Assembly (NCBI GenBank): GCA_903871465.1
Contig: CAIQHB010000004.1
Location: 62,001 to 126,000, forward strand
Length of the DNA: 64,000 nt
DNA from: an uncultured Methanosarcinales archaeon
GTDB lineage: Archaea > Halobacteriota > Methanosarcinia > Methanotrichales > Methanotrichaceae
Direction: 5' to 3'
Part shown: positions 7,835 through 16,801 of the stretch, in pieces
Layout: every line of letters begins with the position of its first letter
Position numbering within the stretch: the stretch's first letter is position 1
Program-made: the position numbers and the translations under genes
The notes under the pieces: generated by a model
What the model was told of the DNA's origin: nothing
The model's database searches: none
What the model saw: only the letters and a program-made list of their open reading frames with translations

Positions 7835-8464
7835 TTATCGTGCGGAGTCCGAGAAGGACTTATCATCCGCCTTGAAACCGCCTCTATTGGCTTGGAGTCC
7901 TCCGGCCCTTTCACGAGGAATCTTCAAGAATTGTCCAAAAGAGAACAGAGCTTTGTCGAGCTTTCTATCTCGGTAATACCCTTGTGCATTGTAAAAGGGC
8001 AGATACTCAGTAATATAACTCGTTTGCTTGTCACAATTTTTACTAGGAATCTCTTTAACTGTGCCAGTCTGCAAATAGTGCATCGCTCGGTAAACGTTTT
8101 GGTCAAAGATCGGATATTTGTCTGGATACATGATGTGCAAGGTAAAAATTTTCCATATCATGCCCTTGTTTTCTAGTTCATTAGTAAGAAAGTTGTTCGC
8201 ATCTTCTGGGGTATTCAACTGAAGGCTCTGAAATCGGTCAAGGTTTAAAATTACGGTCTTTACAAACGGATGGTTTCCTGCCTTGATGGATTCACTATTC
8301 ATCAGCATGGCCTTCCAAGCAAAGAGTTCTCTGGCTGATTCAGGAGTCAAAGGTCGTTTGATATTTTCTCGATATATTTGCTCATCTCTGTAGTTGTACC
8401 TTCTTGCCCAGAACTCCACGAAAGTTGCTGGATCGTCCTCTTGTTTGAGTGTGTAGTATTTCAT
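7835..8464 (-). CDS. Hypothetical protein with YPIFDQ motif
   Basis: About 209 residues. Two in-frame ATGs lie six bases apart (8470 and 8464); CGGAGAA is correctly spaced only for the second, which was chosen. The central part, FTLHIMYPDKYPIFDQNVYRAMHYL, resembles an uncharacterised family found in accessory and defence regions, with a helix-hairpin-like HxxxPxxYPIxD pattern. No nuclease or ATP-binding motif was seen. The C-terminus is basic and polar. The gene sits in the same orientation as its right-hand neighbour (98 bases away). Function unknown. Confidence 0.6.
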   Translation of the reverse strand: MKYYTLKQEDDPATFVEFWARRYNYRDEQIYRENIKRPLTPESARELFAWKAMLMNSESIKAGNHPFVKTVILNLDRFQSLQLNTPEDANNFLTNELENKGMIWKIFTLHIMYPDKYPIFDQNVYRAMHYLQTGTVKEIPSKNCDKQTSYITEYLPFYNAQGYYRDRKLDKALFSFGQFLKIPRERAGGLQANRGGFKADDKSFSDSAR

Positions 8465-8562
8465 TTCCATTTCTCCGACTTGTATTTCTTCATTGCCAGA
8501 ATTGCCACCAGCTTAGCTCGATTTGCGTTATGCGTAGATTATGTAACATCAATTATGGAGCA

Positions 8563-9066
8563 TTATTTTGCATGAATGCTATTAATTAGTTCCAAAATCT
8601 GATTTGCCTTCTGATCATCGCCTTCACGGTAGATCGATACTACGTAGCACATACCGCATTTTAACTCACAAAAGTCGCAGACAGCTTCAGTAACCTGGTT
8701 ATTAGTGAAAAGCACATAGAGCCATCCCATCCCATTTGTAAGCGTCCCATACCCATCTCTAAATCGCCCTCGGATATTTACTCCTTTCAAAGTCCAATCT
8801 GAAGGGTCAAGATCATGGACCAATCTTAAAAAATGTGCATTTCCCTTTTCATTAAGCCTAGTTCCGTCAAATAGATCAGCAATACTAAGATCCTCAACCC
8901 CAATTGAAGCATATGGCATCTCTGCCGATCCGTCTTTTATGTGCTTTATATTAGGACCATTGGATACAATTCCAAGTCCCTCTACAGTACTTGGGTCGAA
9001 TGTAATCCTGCAAAGTCCGTCGGTTAATTCTATTCTATCCATGCGTGAACATACCGCATCCTTCAT
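8563..9066 (-). CDS. Hypothetical protein with Cys cluster
   Basis: A 167-residue protein with no recognised family. It looks beta-rich in the first half (DRIELTDGLCRITFDPS) and contains CDFCELKCGMC at about residues 130-140, a possible metal site. A second in-frame ATG nine codons in (9042) is an alternative start; neither has a clear ribosome site. It is co-oriented with the 7835-8464 gene and could be transcribed with it. Confidence 0.5.
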   Translation of the reverse strand: MKDAVCSRMDRIELTDGLCRITFDPSTVEGLGIVSNGPNIKHIKDGSAEMPYASIGVEDLSIADLFDGTRLNEKGNAHFLRLVHDLDPSDWTLKGVNIRGRFRDGYGTLTNGMGWLYVLFTNNQVTEAVCDFCELKCGMCYVVSIYREGDDQKANQILELINSIHAK

Positions 9067-9293
9067 AATTAATCTATCTATTAATTACATCTAGAACTGT
9101 CCCTAAATCAATTAGCTATCACTCTTCCGGCATCTCTTCGACTATAAAGACCGTTTAAATCAATGATAATTTGTATTCGCGTGTTATTACCTCATAATTT
9201 TATAACTCAAAACATTAAATATTTGAAGCCGAAAATTGAATATAAACGCGGTGAGTAAATCAAGTCAAAACCGGTGTCTAGAGATATAAAACG

Positions 9294-9365
9294 TGCGGCT
9301 GCCGGGAATCGAACCCGGGTTACGAGCTTGGGAAGCTCATGTCATAACCGCTGGACCACAGCCGC
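9294..9365 (-). tRNA. tRNA-Gly (anticodon CCC)
   Basis: A 72-base cloverleaf on the minus strand. The acceptor stem GCGGCTG/CAGCCGC is fully paired with discriminator A. The D arm is GTC/GAC, the anticodon stem is TGAGC/GCTCG with loop TTCCCAA (anticodon CCC, glycine), and the T arm is CCGGG-TTCGATT-CCCGG. No CCA is encoded and no intron is seen. Confidence 0.93.
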
Positions 9366-9583
9366 TCCAATGCCATCGTTCCTATGATGTGCCTTTAGCA
9401 ATTTCAGCTTCCAATATTTAAATGTTATAGGATTACGGCTCGCCTGCCAGGAAGAGCCCCCATGATTCGGGCAAAAACCTCTTCCCATCTGCAGCCCGAC
9501 CTCGTCCGCGCGCGCGAGCCCGCAAGACGTCAGGCTCTTTTCCAAACTCGGTTGCTTCCTCCGGGGCATCCGCTCGAAAACGT

Positions 9584-9937
9584 TCACTTTCTGCTCAAAA
9601 GGATCCGGTCTCCCGCCGCGACACTCCTGAACAGATCCAGCCCTTCCACCACCTTTCCAATATGGTTTACCGCCGAAATGGGCTGAGTCTTGCCAAAGAA
9701 GATGCAGAATGCCGGACCCGGCGACCAGTAGCAAATGTCGCCCGCAGTCGCGGATGGCGAAAGGTGCCCATCCTCTACCTCCAGCGGCACATCGAAGTAG
9801 ACCTCTTCACCCCAGAGGTTGGCCCTGGCCTGCAGAGGCAGAATCTCCCAGAAAGCCTCACTGATTAGAGGATTCCTCTCGTCAAGATCCGCCAGTGCGC
9901 TTCCCTTTCCCTTGACCTCGATCTTTATTGTTCTCAT
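9584..9937 (-). CDS. Cyclophilin-like fold protein (TM1367/COG2164 type)
   Basis: A 117-residue protein resembling the small archaeal/bacterial cyclophilin-like proteins (the TM1367 group). Diagnostic stretches are IKIEVKGKGSALADL at the start, then EVYFDVPLEVE, GDICYWSPGPAFCIFFG and VVEGLDLFRSVAAGDRI. These small beta-barrels are not proven prolyl isomerases. The start at 9937 (MRTIKI) is preferred because it opens the conserved domain; an ATG 16 codons upstream is possible. The space between this gene and tRNA-Gly (9366-9583) holds nothing recognised. Confidence 0.75.
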   Translation of the reverse strand: MRTIKIEVKGKGSALADLDERNPLISEAFWEILPLQARANLWGEEVYFDVPLEVEDGHLSPSATAGDICYWSPGPAFCIFFGKTQPISAVNHIGKVVEGLDLFRSVAAGDRILLSRK

Positions 9938-10176
9938 ATTACTTTCGCCCTGCACGGCTAATCTATTCATAGCTATCGATACCACTACAGTTTAGACCGC
10001 CCGATCCCTTACTCTTTTGACATCATCCCTTGCGGGCGGATCCATCCCCTTAATTTCCGTCTTTGTGCGACTATTTTATCTAGTTCTGCGGCCATAGAGC
10101 ATCAAGGAATGGATCATTTCGTTATCTAACAAGATCTGCACGACAGAAGTGGCGGCTTGCTCTCCCTGGAGGCATA

Positions 10177-10860
10177 ATGACTGTAACAAAGTTAGAGGAA
10201 ATGGGAATTAAGGGCTTGATCTTCGACCTTTATAACACGCTGATCGATATCAAGACCGATGAGGATAGCATCAACACCTATGAGCCTGTCAGCAAATGGC
10301 TGATCTATCAGGGAGTCAAGATTTCGCCGGACGACCTTAAGGCGGAGTACCATTGGCTGGTAAAAGAGTCAATGGAGGGCAGATGGGAGAAATACCCTGA
10401 GGTCAATGTGCAAGAGGTCTTCACCAATATATGCAAAAGCCATGCCGTCTGGAAGATCAATGCAGAGGTTGTAGGTGCTGAAGCCTCTTGTGCCTTCCGG
10501 GCCGGGTCCTTGCGCCATTTGCAGGTCTTCCCTCAAAGCATGCGGCTTCTCCGGGAGATGGAGAGCTACCCCAAGATCGTAGTCTCCAATGGTCAGAGGG
10601 TATTCTCGGAAAGGGAGATGAGGTACTTCGGCCTTTTCGACAAGTTCAAGCACGTCATCTTCTCCTCAGACTTCGGCCACAAAAAGCCGGATCCCCGGAT
10701 CTTCCTGGAGGCAACGAAGCTGATGGGGCTGGAGCCGGGGGAGATCATGTCCATCGGCGACAACTTCGAAAATGACATAGTCCCATCTTCCCGGTTGGGC
10801 ATGAAAGCCATGCACATCGAGGAGGCCTGGAAGTTCTTCGGGGTAAATGAACCCCGTTAG
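10177..10860 (+). CDS. HAD-superfamily hydrolase
   Basis: A 227-residue haloacid-dehalogenase-fold protein. Motif I is FDLYNTL (about residues 16-22), in which the usual second Asp is Tyr, as in L-2-haloacid dehalogenases. Motif II is VVSNGQ, motif III the Lys in GHKKPDP, and motif IV GDNFENDIVPSSRLGM. The cap region is helical (about residues 30-110). The substrate cannot be inferred; phosphatase or dehalogenase activity are both possible. The phosphotransferase gene 96 bases downstream has the same orientation, so the pair may act on one metabolite. Confidence 0.8.
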   Translation: MTVTKLEEMGIKGLIFDLYNTLIDIKTDEDSINTYEPVSKWLIYQGVKISPDDLKAEYHWLVKESMEGRWEKYPEVNVQEVFTNICKSHAVWKINAEVVGAEASCAFRAGSLRHLQVFPQSMRLLREMESYPKIVVSNGQRVFSEREMRYFGLFDKFKHVIFSSDFGHKKPDPRIFLEATKLMGLEPGEIMSIGDNFENDIVPSSRLGMKAMHIEEAWKFFGVNEPR

Positions 10861-10955
10861 AGGGCAGGCTATAGTGGCATTTGATAGTGAGATACGATAG
10901 TGATTGTAATGGAAATAATTCAAGGACAGGAGAGGCAATCGCCTGGTTTTAAACA

Positions 10956-11915
10956 ATGGCAATAGAGAAATATGTTGGCACTTTGGATCCTGGAAATGCC
11001 TTCCGGGATTGGCTTATGCAGGTCTTGGGTGAGAGAGTAGGTGACCGGAACTGCAGGGTTCTTGTCTACAGGATCAATCCAGCTTCGCATACCGTCTGTC
11101 GATACGAGTTTCCCAAGCAGGGATTCAGTGTAGTGGCCAAATTCTATGGTGAGCCGACAGGTTGGATGAGGGAGTACGATCCTTTTCATGCCATGGAAAA
11201 CGAGTTCAATACCCTTAAAAAGATCGAGCCGATTGTGGACATTCCCCGGCCCCTGGCCATCCACAGGGACTTCCATTGCGCCCTGCTAACGGAACATATT
11301 CGGGGCAGATCTTTCTACAAATATATGAGTGATATAAATAAAGAAGGCCAGCTATATGACAAGCTCACTGCTATTGCTCATGCACAGAGAAGACTGCACG
11401 ATCAAACAAAATCCGAATATAGAAAAGATTGGGTATTCGCAAGATATCACAAAGTTCTGGATCATCTCAAGCTGGATACAAAAACCAGGTCGGAATATAA
11501 CAGCCTGCTGGGTGCATGGTGGTACAGCCCGCTGCTGGACCAAGAGTTTGGCTGCAGGATTCATGGCGACCCCAATCCATTGAACTATCTGTTCAATCAC
11601 CACAGGGCCTATATGCTGGACTTCGAGAGCTCAATGGAGCACGCAAATTTTATGCACGACCTGGGGATAGTTGCCGCCGAACTCAAGAATCATTTTGCCA
11701 TTTACCGCGGGGATGCAAGGAGAGCAGAGCCCTACATTGGCCACTTTATCTGGCAATACAGCCGCAACGAACAGGAGTTTCATGCCATCACCCGCGCCCT
11801 GCCATTCTTTATCAGCTTGGGGCTGCTCCGGATGGCCAGGATGAAGCTCGGGCCGGATAACAGGAGCTTTGTATTTAGAGAGTCAAAGGCCTGTTTGGAG
11901 AGCCTGGCGAGATAG
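10956..11915 (+). CDS. APH-fold phosphotransferase
   Basis: A 319-residue protein with the aminoglycoside-phosphotransferase/choline-kinase fold. The catalytic loop is RIHGDPNPLNYLF (HGDxxxxN), and the metal-binding motif is MLDFESS. A nucleotide-binding N-lobe with VVAKFYG (probable ATP-binding Lys) precedes it, and ALLTEHIRGRSF resembles the hinge. The family phosphorylates small hydroxyl compounds or sugars; the substrate is unknown here. Placed just after a HAD hydrolase in the same direction, it may be part of a kinase/phosphatase pair. Confidence 0.75.
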   Translation: MAIEKYVGTLDPGNAFRDWLMQVLGERVGDRNCRVLVYRINPASHTVCRYEFPKQGFSVVAKFYGEPTGWMREYDPFHAMENEFNTLKKIEPIVDIPRPLAIHRDFHCALLTEHIRGRSFYKYMSDINKEGQLYDKLTAIAHAQRRLHDQTKSEYRKDWVFARYHKVLDHLKLDTKTRSEYNSLLGAWWYSPLLDQEFGCRIHGDPNPLNYLFNHHRAYMLDFESSMEHANFMHDLGIVAAELKNHFAIYRGDARRAEPYIGHFIWQYSRNEQEFHAITRALPFFISLGLLRMARMKLGPDNRSFVFRESKACLESLAR

Positions 11916-11962
11916 CTCCAAAATCGTAACCCCTCTCTAACCCCTCTCAAACTCCACACATA

Positions 11963-12568
11963 TCATCTTCTCCGCAGTCTTATATGCAGACGGTCAGAGT
12001 AGTTGACTCCAAGCCTCAGTGCCAGATCCCAGGCAACCCTGGCACCCCGCATATCCTGATCGGTGCCATAAGCCATTATCCAGACTCGTTCCCTATCCAG
12101 ACCGGAAACAAGCTCCTCCAGCTGTTCGGAAGTCCAGCACCATGCAGCCGTTCCCAATACAAATTTCAGATGAACGTTTGCCTTATCGGCCCAGTAGTCG
12201 AGATGGAAATTCGATCCTCGTTTGGGGCTCACCACTGCATAGTGAATCTTTTCCAGGATTGCCGCGTCAATGGGATTGGTGCCGTTGGTCTCTATATGAA
12301 TCTCCTTGCACATGCACTTCAACGCAGAGATCAGCTCCGAGAGCTCGGCCATCTGCAGCGTAGGCTCTCCTCCCGTAATGACCACCCTATGTCCCAGAAG
12401 CCTGATCTCCTCCAACAGAGCAGATAGTGCGATAGTGCGGGTCGGTTCTTTATCTGTGTCACATCCCTCACACCTGAGGTTGCAGTCTGCCAGCCGGACG
12501 AAGGTTGCCGGCCTTCCCATGGCCGGTCCCTCGCCCTGCATGGAGTAGAAGATCTCGATCAGTCGCAT
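11963..12568 (-). CDS. queE: 7-carboxy-7-deazaguanine synthase
   Basis: A 201-residue radical SAM enzyme that contracts 6-carboxytetrahydropterin to 7-carboxy-7-deazaguanine, the precursor of preQ0 and archaeosine in tRNA. The N-terminus reads EIFYSMQGEGPAMGRPATFVRL, followed by the cluster motif CNLRCEGC (CX3CX2C) and VVITGGEPTLQ, then HIETNGT and VVSPKRG. These are the hallmarks of QueE. The ATG at 12568 was chosen because it begins the conserved domain. It is convergent with the phosphotransferase gene and no other archaeosine genes are adjacent. Confidence 0.9.
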   Translation of the reverse strand: MRLIEIFYSMQGEGPAMGRPATFVRLADCNLRCEGCDTDKEPTRTIALSALLEEIRLLGHRVVITGGEPTLQMAELSELISALKCMCKEIHIETNGTNPIDAAILEKIHYAVVSPKRGSNFHLDYWADKANVHLKFVLGTAAWCWTSEQLEELVSGLDRERVWIMAYGTDQDMRGARVAWDLALRLGVNYSDRLHIRLRRR

Positions 12569-12893
12569 TTTTTCATGTCCCAATAAGCGCAAGATATGTT
12601 TGATAATTTGATCCCCAATCTCTGGCCCTTCGCCGTTTTCATGCGGCGAACATAGAGGCATTTCTCAGTTCTTGAATTTAATTGCATCTCTCCATTCCGT
12701 GAGAGAATCCAGAGATCGGATACACCTATTGGAGACATGTTCGAGTCCGTTTTGCAGGAGGAGGGAAGCAGTGATATTAAATAGTAAAGTAAATATATTT
12801 TTTCCGATTTTGGAGCCGACCAAAAAATATATAAATCAATAATGTTCATTGTTAAATGTTATAGTAAAAGAATTTATATGGGGTTGAGGGTGC
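12569..12893. other. Intergenic, divergent promoter region
   Basis: A+T-rich around 12780-12880, with TTTATATG at about 12871-12878 in position to serve the gene starting at 12894. Nothing else recognised. Confidence 0.4.
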
Positions 12894-13325
12894 TTGTTAA
12901 AGATTGGAATTGAGGTAAGTCGCAGAAATCTGCATTACGACCTCATCGAGAACCCGGGCAGATACTTTTTCATTCAGGAGGAAGGCTGCAGGACCTATCT
13001 ATGCATTCAAACCTGCGACTCTCAGGGCGAAGACACCTTAGAGCATAACATAGATGTTCTCGTCCCGAACGAAGAAGGAAATCTCTATTCCATCTTCGAA
13101 GATGTTCTTGAAGATATTCACAATGACATCACTATAGAACGACAAGATTGGAAGAGACGTTCATGCCCAGAAAATGGATATCCAATCTCGTCTCAACTGG
13201 TGCAGATGCTTTCCGTAATGCCTGATTTTGTGGATTGGATAATCTCATCTATCTTGACCAAAGGAAGGAATTTAGTCCTTTATCCCAATGAAGACATTAA
13301 TGAACTCGCATCGGGATTTCGTTAG
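12894..13325 (+). CDS. Hypothetical protein
   Basis: A 143-residue frame beginning with TTG at 12894 just after GAGGGTG. A TATA-like TTTATATG lies only about 20 bases upstream, so the real start could be slightly further in or the message nearly leaderless. The sequence has an acidic centre (EHNIDVLVPNEEGNLYSIFEDVLEDIHNDI) and no recognised motif. It is followed after 29 bases by the cupin gene on the same strand. Confidence 0.45.
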   Translation: MLKIGIEVSRRNLHYDLIENPGRYFFIQEEGCRTYLCIQTCDSQGEDTLEHNIDVLVPNEEGNLYSIFEDVLEDIHNDITIERQDWKRRSCPENGYPISSQLVQMLSVMPDFVDWIISSILTKGRNLVLYPNEDINELASGFR

Positions 13326-13354
13326 ACCAGGTTCCTCAAATGGGGTAGTAGCAA

Positions 13355-13750
13355 ATGTTCATAAAAGATATGGCAAAATGCCGGTATTTCAAAGCTCTCG
13401 ACAGCTCAAATCTCTGCGAGCTTCTTCATCCTGCTCGCGAAATGTTAGACCTTCCTTACAGCATCGCTCATGCCATACTGGAGCCTGGAGAAGCATCTCT
13501 TCCACACCGGCTTAAAACCTCCTCCGAGGTGTACTTCATTCTGGAGGGAGAGGGCGAGATGCACATCGACTCCGAACAGGCAGAGGTCGGCGCAGGCCAG
13601 GCCGTCCTTATCCCACCCGGCTCCTGGCAGCACATCCGCAACACCGGAAAGGTAGATCTGAAATTCCTATGCATAGTTCATCCCATGTGGCAGGTAGAGG
13701 ACGAGGAGGTGCTCACGGGCTCTATCAAGACCTGTGCTTCTGAACCATGA
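13355..13750 (+). CDS. Cupin-fold protein
   Basis: A 131-residue single-domain cupin. Motif 1 is spread over PHRLKTSSEVYFILEGEGEMHID, with His and Glu metal ligands, and motif 2 over PPGSWQHIRNTG. The arrangement matches mannose-6-phosphate isomerase-like cupins (Cupin_2), which bind a metal and act on sugars or serve as sensors. A second ATG at 13370 (MAKCRYF) is also a possible start. Substrate unknown. Confidence 0.8.
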   Translation: MFIKDMAKCRYFKALDSSNLCELLHPAREMLDLPYSIAHAILEPGEASLPHRLKTSSEVYFILEGEGEMHIDSEQAEVGAGQAVLIPPGSWQHIRNTGKVDLKFLCIVHPMWQVEDEEVLTGSIKTCASEP

Positions 13751-13862
13751 TTTGCTCCTCTTTAGCGAAAGCTATTACTGCCCTGTCATTCCCTATGAAA
13801 GAGGTCCGGGAAAAAGCTTGAGTTCATATCCGGGTACCCGGGAATAATGGAGTTGCAGTAAA

Positions 13863-14048
13863 TTGGGAAAAAAAGTAAAAGCAGCGAATGATGCCATAAT
13901 GACAGGCATACTCGTTACCAGGTTCCAAATGGGGCAGATCGATGTAAGTGATCTGGAGAAGATGGTGATAGATACATCCAAGACAGAGAGGTCATCGGCT
14001 GCAAGAAAGGTGCTGGCAGGAATAAGAGATATGCCCTCTTTTCCCTAA
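13863..14048 (+). CDS. Small basic hypothetical protein (61 aa)
   Basis: Starts with TTG at 13863, with GGAG 11 bases upstream. The product is a short helical, basic protein (GKKVKAANDAIMTG, then SDLEKMVIDTSKTERSSAARKVLAGIRD). No family recognised; protein-like composition and the ribosome site are the only support. Confidence 0.4.
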   Translation: MGKKVKAANDAIMTGILVTRFQMGQIDVSDLEKMVIDTSKTERSSAARKVLAGIRDMPSFP

Positions 14049-14093
14049 AGCCATAATATATTTTTACAGTCCTTCGTTCTTTAGGTCAACCAA

Positions 14094-14495
14094 TCATTGA
14101 TTATCTTCGATCACTATGTACTCGTCGATGTCAATGATTCGATCCGTCTGTCTCTTTTTATTTTCATTTTGGCGGCCTCCATTGGCCTTTAGGATATCGA
14201 GCAGAAGCGCGCCCAGACCCGAAAATGCCGCCAATTCGAGAATCCGGCTGCGTCTTGTCAATTTCAAGAGCACCAAGCCAAACGCTCCCTTGAGCAGGGT
14301 CTGGAGGAGACCAGTTCGACTGCCGGATGCGGGCTTCATCAAGCCAGATATAAACGCAATTATTCTCGAGCTCGTCGATGGTTGCAGGATATAATTCACC
14401 GACCTGGTAGCCCCTGATAAAAATGCATTTCTAACTGTACTGTTAAGGAGAACTGCGCCAATTGCGGCTTTCATTAATCCTATCAGCGTTCCCAT
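14094..14495 (-). CDS. Small amphipathic membrane-associated protein
   Basis: A 133-residue protein with several hydrophobic stretches (IGLMKAAIGAVLL, RIIAFISGLM, LLKGAFGLVLLKL, LAAFSGLGALLLDIL) and a polar acidic tail (RIIDIDEYIVIEDNQ). No family recognised. It stands alone between convergent and co-oriented small genes. Confidence 0.5.
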   Translation of the reverse strand: MGTLIGLMKAAIGAVLLNSTVRNAFLSGATRSVNYILQPSTSSRIIAFISGLMKPASGSRTGLLQTLLKGAFGLVLLKLTRRSRILELAAFSGLGALLLDILKANGGRQNENKKRQTDRIIDIDEYIVIEDNQ

Positions 14496-14589
14496 TGTGT
14501 TTTGGTCTTTCTCTGTGCATTGATATATTATTATCTCTTCTTCATTGGAAGCCCGGCCGCTTTCAATTCATCCCTGATTGACTTCGAAT

Positions 14590-14814
14590 TCATTTATCCG
14601 GCCCAAACTTCTCCGGCCAGAGCATCCTCTCCAGGCAGCGCTGTTTGACCATCTCTTCCGCTTCAATAACTGTGATGCCAAAGACCTCCGCCAGGATCTC
14701 TTCAGCCGCATGGAGCTCCACCTCAATCGAATCTTTGCCGCCAATTCGCGAACCTTTGCCGGGCAAAATGGGGAGCCTTTTGACTTTACCCAGATTGTCG
14801 AGTAGCACTGCCAT
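14590..14814 (-). CDS. Small hypothetical protein (74 aa)
   Basis: A compact acidic/helical protein (IEVELHAAEEILAEVFGITVIEAEEMVKQRCLERMLW) preceded by a basic N-terminus. The composition is typical of real archaeal proteins, and the stop is followed by a clean gap. No domain recognised. It lies just downstream of tRNA-Ala on the same strand. Confidence 0.5.
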   Translation of the reverse strand: MAVLLDNLGKVKRLPILPGKGSRIGGKDSIEVELHAAEEILAEVFGITVIEAEEMVKQRCLERMLWPEKFGPDK

Positions 14815-14881
14815 ACCGGAATTATTCTGCCTGAAAATTTAAGTACTTTGCTCTTGAAAAGCCTTCGGATTTGAGCCTTAA

Positions 14882-14953
14882 TGGACTTGACGGGATTCGA
14901 ACCCGTGGCCTCCGCCTTGCGAAGGCGGCGATCTACCGCTGATCTACAAGCCC
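14882..14953 (-). tRNA. tRNA-Ala (anticodon CGC)
   Basis: A 72-base cloverleaf on the minus strand. The acceptor stem GGGCTTG/CAAGTCC contains the G3:U70 pair that identifies alanine tRNAs, and the discriminator is A. The anticodon stem CCGCC/GGCGG encloses TTCGCAA (anticodon CGC). The T arm is ACGGG-TTCGAAT-CCCGT. No CCA is encoded. Confidence 0.95.
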
Positions 14954-14986
14954 GAAAATTGTTATTTATTAAAACAATAGAGTGGT

Positions 14987-15256
14987 TTAGAGGAGTCCGA
15001 CCTCTTCCACTTCTACAGATTCCACACCAGCGAGCTTGCGGACGGATTCTTCTATCTCATCCGGGCTGTGGCCGCCCTTGTCATCCATAATGGTGACAAC
15101 GATCAGGGCCTTCAAGCCAAACGCTATGGGCATCTCTTCGATCGCATGCATCCTGGCAAAGCTGGGAACTACTCTCCTGATCTCTTCTGCCAGCTTGCTC
15201 AGATCTATATCCGTGCTCTCTGGCATAACCTTCATTCTTACTGCAGCGTCTCCCAT
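14987..15256 (-). CDS. ef1b: Translation elongation factor 1-beta (aEF1B)
   Basis: An 89-residue protein matching archaeal EF-1beta, the guanine nucleotide exchange factor of aEF1A. It has the ferredoxin-like pattern MKVMPESTDIDLSKL, PIAFGLKALIVV and the C-terminal VESVEVEEVGLL. GAGGTAAG precedes the ATG. It follows the zinc-ribbon gene after 11 bases, a common archaeal pairing, and is probably cotranscribed with it. Confidence 0.93.
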   Translation of the reverse strand: MGDAAVRMKVMPESTDIDLSKLAEEIRRVVPSFARMHAIEEMPIAFGLKALIVVTIMDDKGGHSPDEIEESVRKLAGVESVEVEEVGLL

Positions 15257-15267
15257 CCAATCTTACC

Positions 15268-15438
15268 TCACGGTCCTGTGAAGCCGCAGGCTTTGCAGGA
15301 ATAGACGTTGCTCTGTTTTTTACATCGGTTGCATCTGGCAATCACGGTTCCGCAGCTTGGGCAGGGAAACCTCGTTCCACCCACGCCGGTCAGCGTAATG
15401 CCACATGATATGCATTTCTCTGGCAGTTCTTCCTTCAT
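15268..15438 (-). CDS. Zinc-ribbon RNA-binding protein (56 aa)
   Basis: A 56-residue protein with four CxxC knuckles: CISC, CPSC, CNRC and CKAC. The arrangement matches the small archaeal double zinc-finger proteins (COG2888 / HVO_2753 type) normally encoded next to EF-1beta. A strong GGAGGGAG site lies before the ATG. It heads the two-gene unit with ef1b. Confidence 0.88.
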   Translation of the reverse strand: MKEELPEKCISCGITLTGVGGTRFPCPSCGTVIARCNRCKKQSNVYSCKACGFTGP

Positions 15439-15481
15439 GTTATCTCCCTCCTGATTGATGTATTTCCATGTATAAACCTTC

Positions 15482-16114
15482 CTATTGACCCTTGATGACC
15501 GTGCCGCCTTTTCCCGTCTTCAAAGACATAGCAAATCTCTCCGGATCGGTGCCATTCATTACCCAGACGCAACTCTCTTTGAGGCGACCACATAGAAGGC
15601 TCAGGGTACCCTGATCGATACAGCTATCAAATCCAAGCAAGGAGCTTGAAGATACCTCTTCAACTACCTTTCCATCCAGTATCACGCCATCCACGTCAGT
15701 GGCCTTTATGAGTAGGGCAGAAAGCCGGGAGGCCACAAGCATTGCCACTGAATCCGATGTGTAGTCCCAGTTATGCTCCAGGCCAAAGTCATCTTTTTGC
15801 ATAGCCTGGTAAGGCAAGAGAATCTCCGCTTTTGGTGTGCCCAGTGGGCGGCGAATTTCTCGAGTGAGACGGGCTCCGGTTCCGTCTGCCAGAAAATAGG
15901 CGTACTGCTCCATGGCCAGGATTGCCATCCAGTGCGCAGCCTCCTGGCTGAGGATACCGCAGGAGAAGATCTCGCGCACCAGATCTGCCATCGGCCCTCC
16001 GCCAGGGACCACCAGGAAGCTGTACTCCTCCTCCGCGAGGGCCGCGAGGGTGCGCATGAGCTCCCTGGCTACGGGCATCAGGCTTCCTCCTAGCTTAAGC
16101 ACATAAAAGGGCAT
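15482..16114 (-). CDS. mfnE: Amino acid kinase family, likely MfnE
   Basis: A 210-residue kinase of the amino acid kinase fold: KLGGSLM at the start, [14 protein letters not shown], a central [12 protein letters not shown] and a terminal GTVIKG. The short length and this set of motifs fit the archaeal phosphokinase MfnE, which phosphorylates 5-(aminomethyl)-3-furanmethanol phosphate in methanofuran biosynthesis. This is a methanogen coenzyme pathway and supports the taxonomic call. The ATG at 16114 was chosen over an upstream TTG. Another small archaeal kinase of this fold cannot be excluded. Confidence 0.72.
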   Translation of the reverse strand: MPFYVLKLGGSLMPVARELMRTLAALAEEEYSFLVVPGGGPMADLVREIFSCGILSQEAAHWMAILAMEQYAYFLADGTGARLTREIRRPLGTPKAEILLPYQAMQKDDFGLEHNWDYTSDSVAMLVASRLSALLIKATDVDGVILDGKVVEEVSSSSLLGFDSCIDQGTLSLLCGRLKESCVWVMNGTDPERFAMSLKTGKGGTVIKGQ

Positions 16115-16363
16115 GGACGAATGTATCGACCTCAAGTATTTTTAGCTTCGGCCAGAAAAGGTTGGAGAAGAACGCCAGAAATAGCAATATCTTCCATAAA
16201 AAGATAGCCAAAGGCCGATTGGATGTAGGGTAGGGAGGGATCTTTTATAATCGACCTTTGCCGTACATCCATCCGACTTTAGTCGTAGATAAGGCTTTTG
16301 GTTGCGTAAATTGTTGGGCCTAAATGAGAAAATGTTGAAAGCAATAATGGGATACTGATTGCG

Positions 16364-16801
16364 ATGAAGAATGAGATAAAGACGCCTCTCCTGGCGGTTG
16401 ACGCCGTAATACTATTCCAGAAGGGGATCGTGCTCATAAGGAGAGATAACCCTCCATACCAGGGTTGCTTTGCCCTGCCGGGCGGATTTGTGGAGATAGG
16501 CGAGACTGTGGAAGACGCCGCCGTGAGGGAGGCCCTGGAGGAGACAGGCCTTGCCATCGATTTATTGGGACTGGTCGGCATCTACTCAGATCCCGGCCGC
16601 GACCCCAGAGGCCATGTGGTCTCAGCCGCCTTTCTCTCCAGAGGTACGGGCAAGCTCGTATCCGGATCGGATGCCAGATCCGCCGAGGTTGTTCCTCTTG
16701 ACAATATGCCAATCCTCGCCTTTGATCACGACAAGATAGTCAGAGATGCCCTTCTCCTGGCAAAACGCTTGGGCGGCATGCATCAAATTAAAGTAGAGTG
16801 A
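16364..16801 (+). CDS. Nudix hydrolase, ADP-ribose pyrophosphatase type
   Basis: A 145-residue protein with a complete Nudix box, GX5EX7REXXEEXG (about residues 41-63), which hydrolyses nucleoside diphosphates linked to another moiety. The flanking strands (LLAVDAVILFQKG; GCFALPGGFVE) are typical of ADP-ribose pyrophosphatase-like members. Its TGA overlaps the GTG start of gltX by four bases, so translation is probably coupled. Confidence 0.88.
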   Translation: MKNEIKTPLLAVDAVILFQKGIVLIRRDNPPYQGCFALPGGFVEIGETVEDAAVREALEETGLAIDLLGLVGIYSDPGRDPRGHVVSAAFLSRGTGKLVSGSDARSAEVVPLDNMPILAFDHDKIVRDALLLAKRLGGMHQIKVE

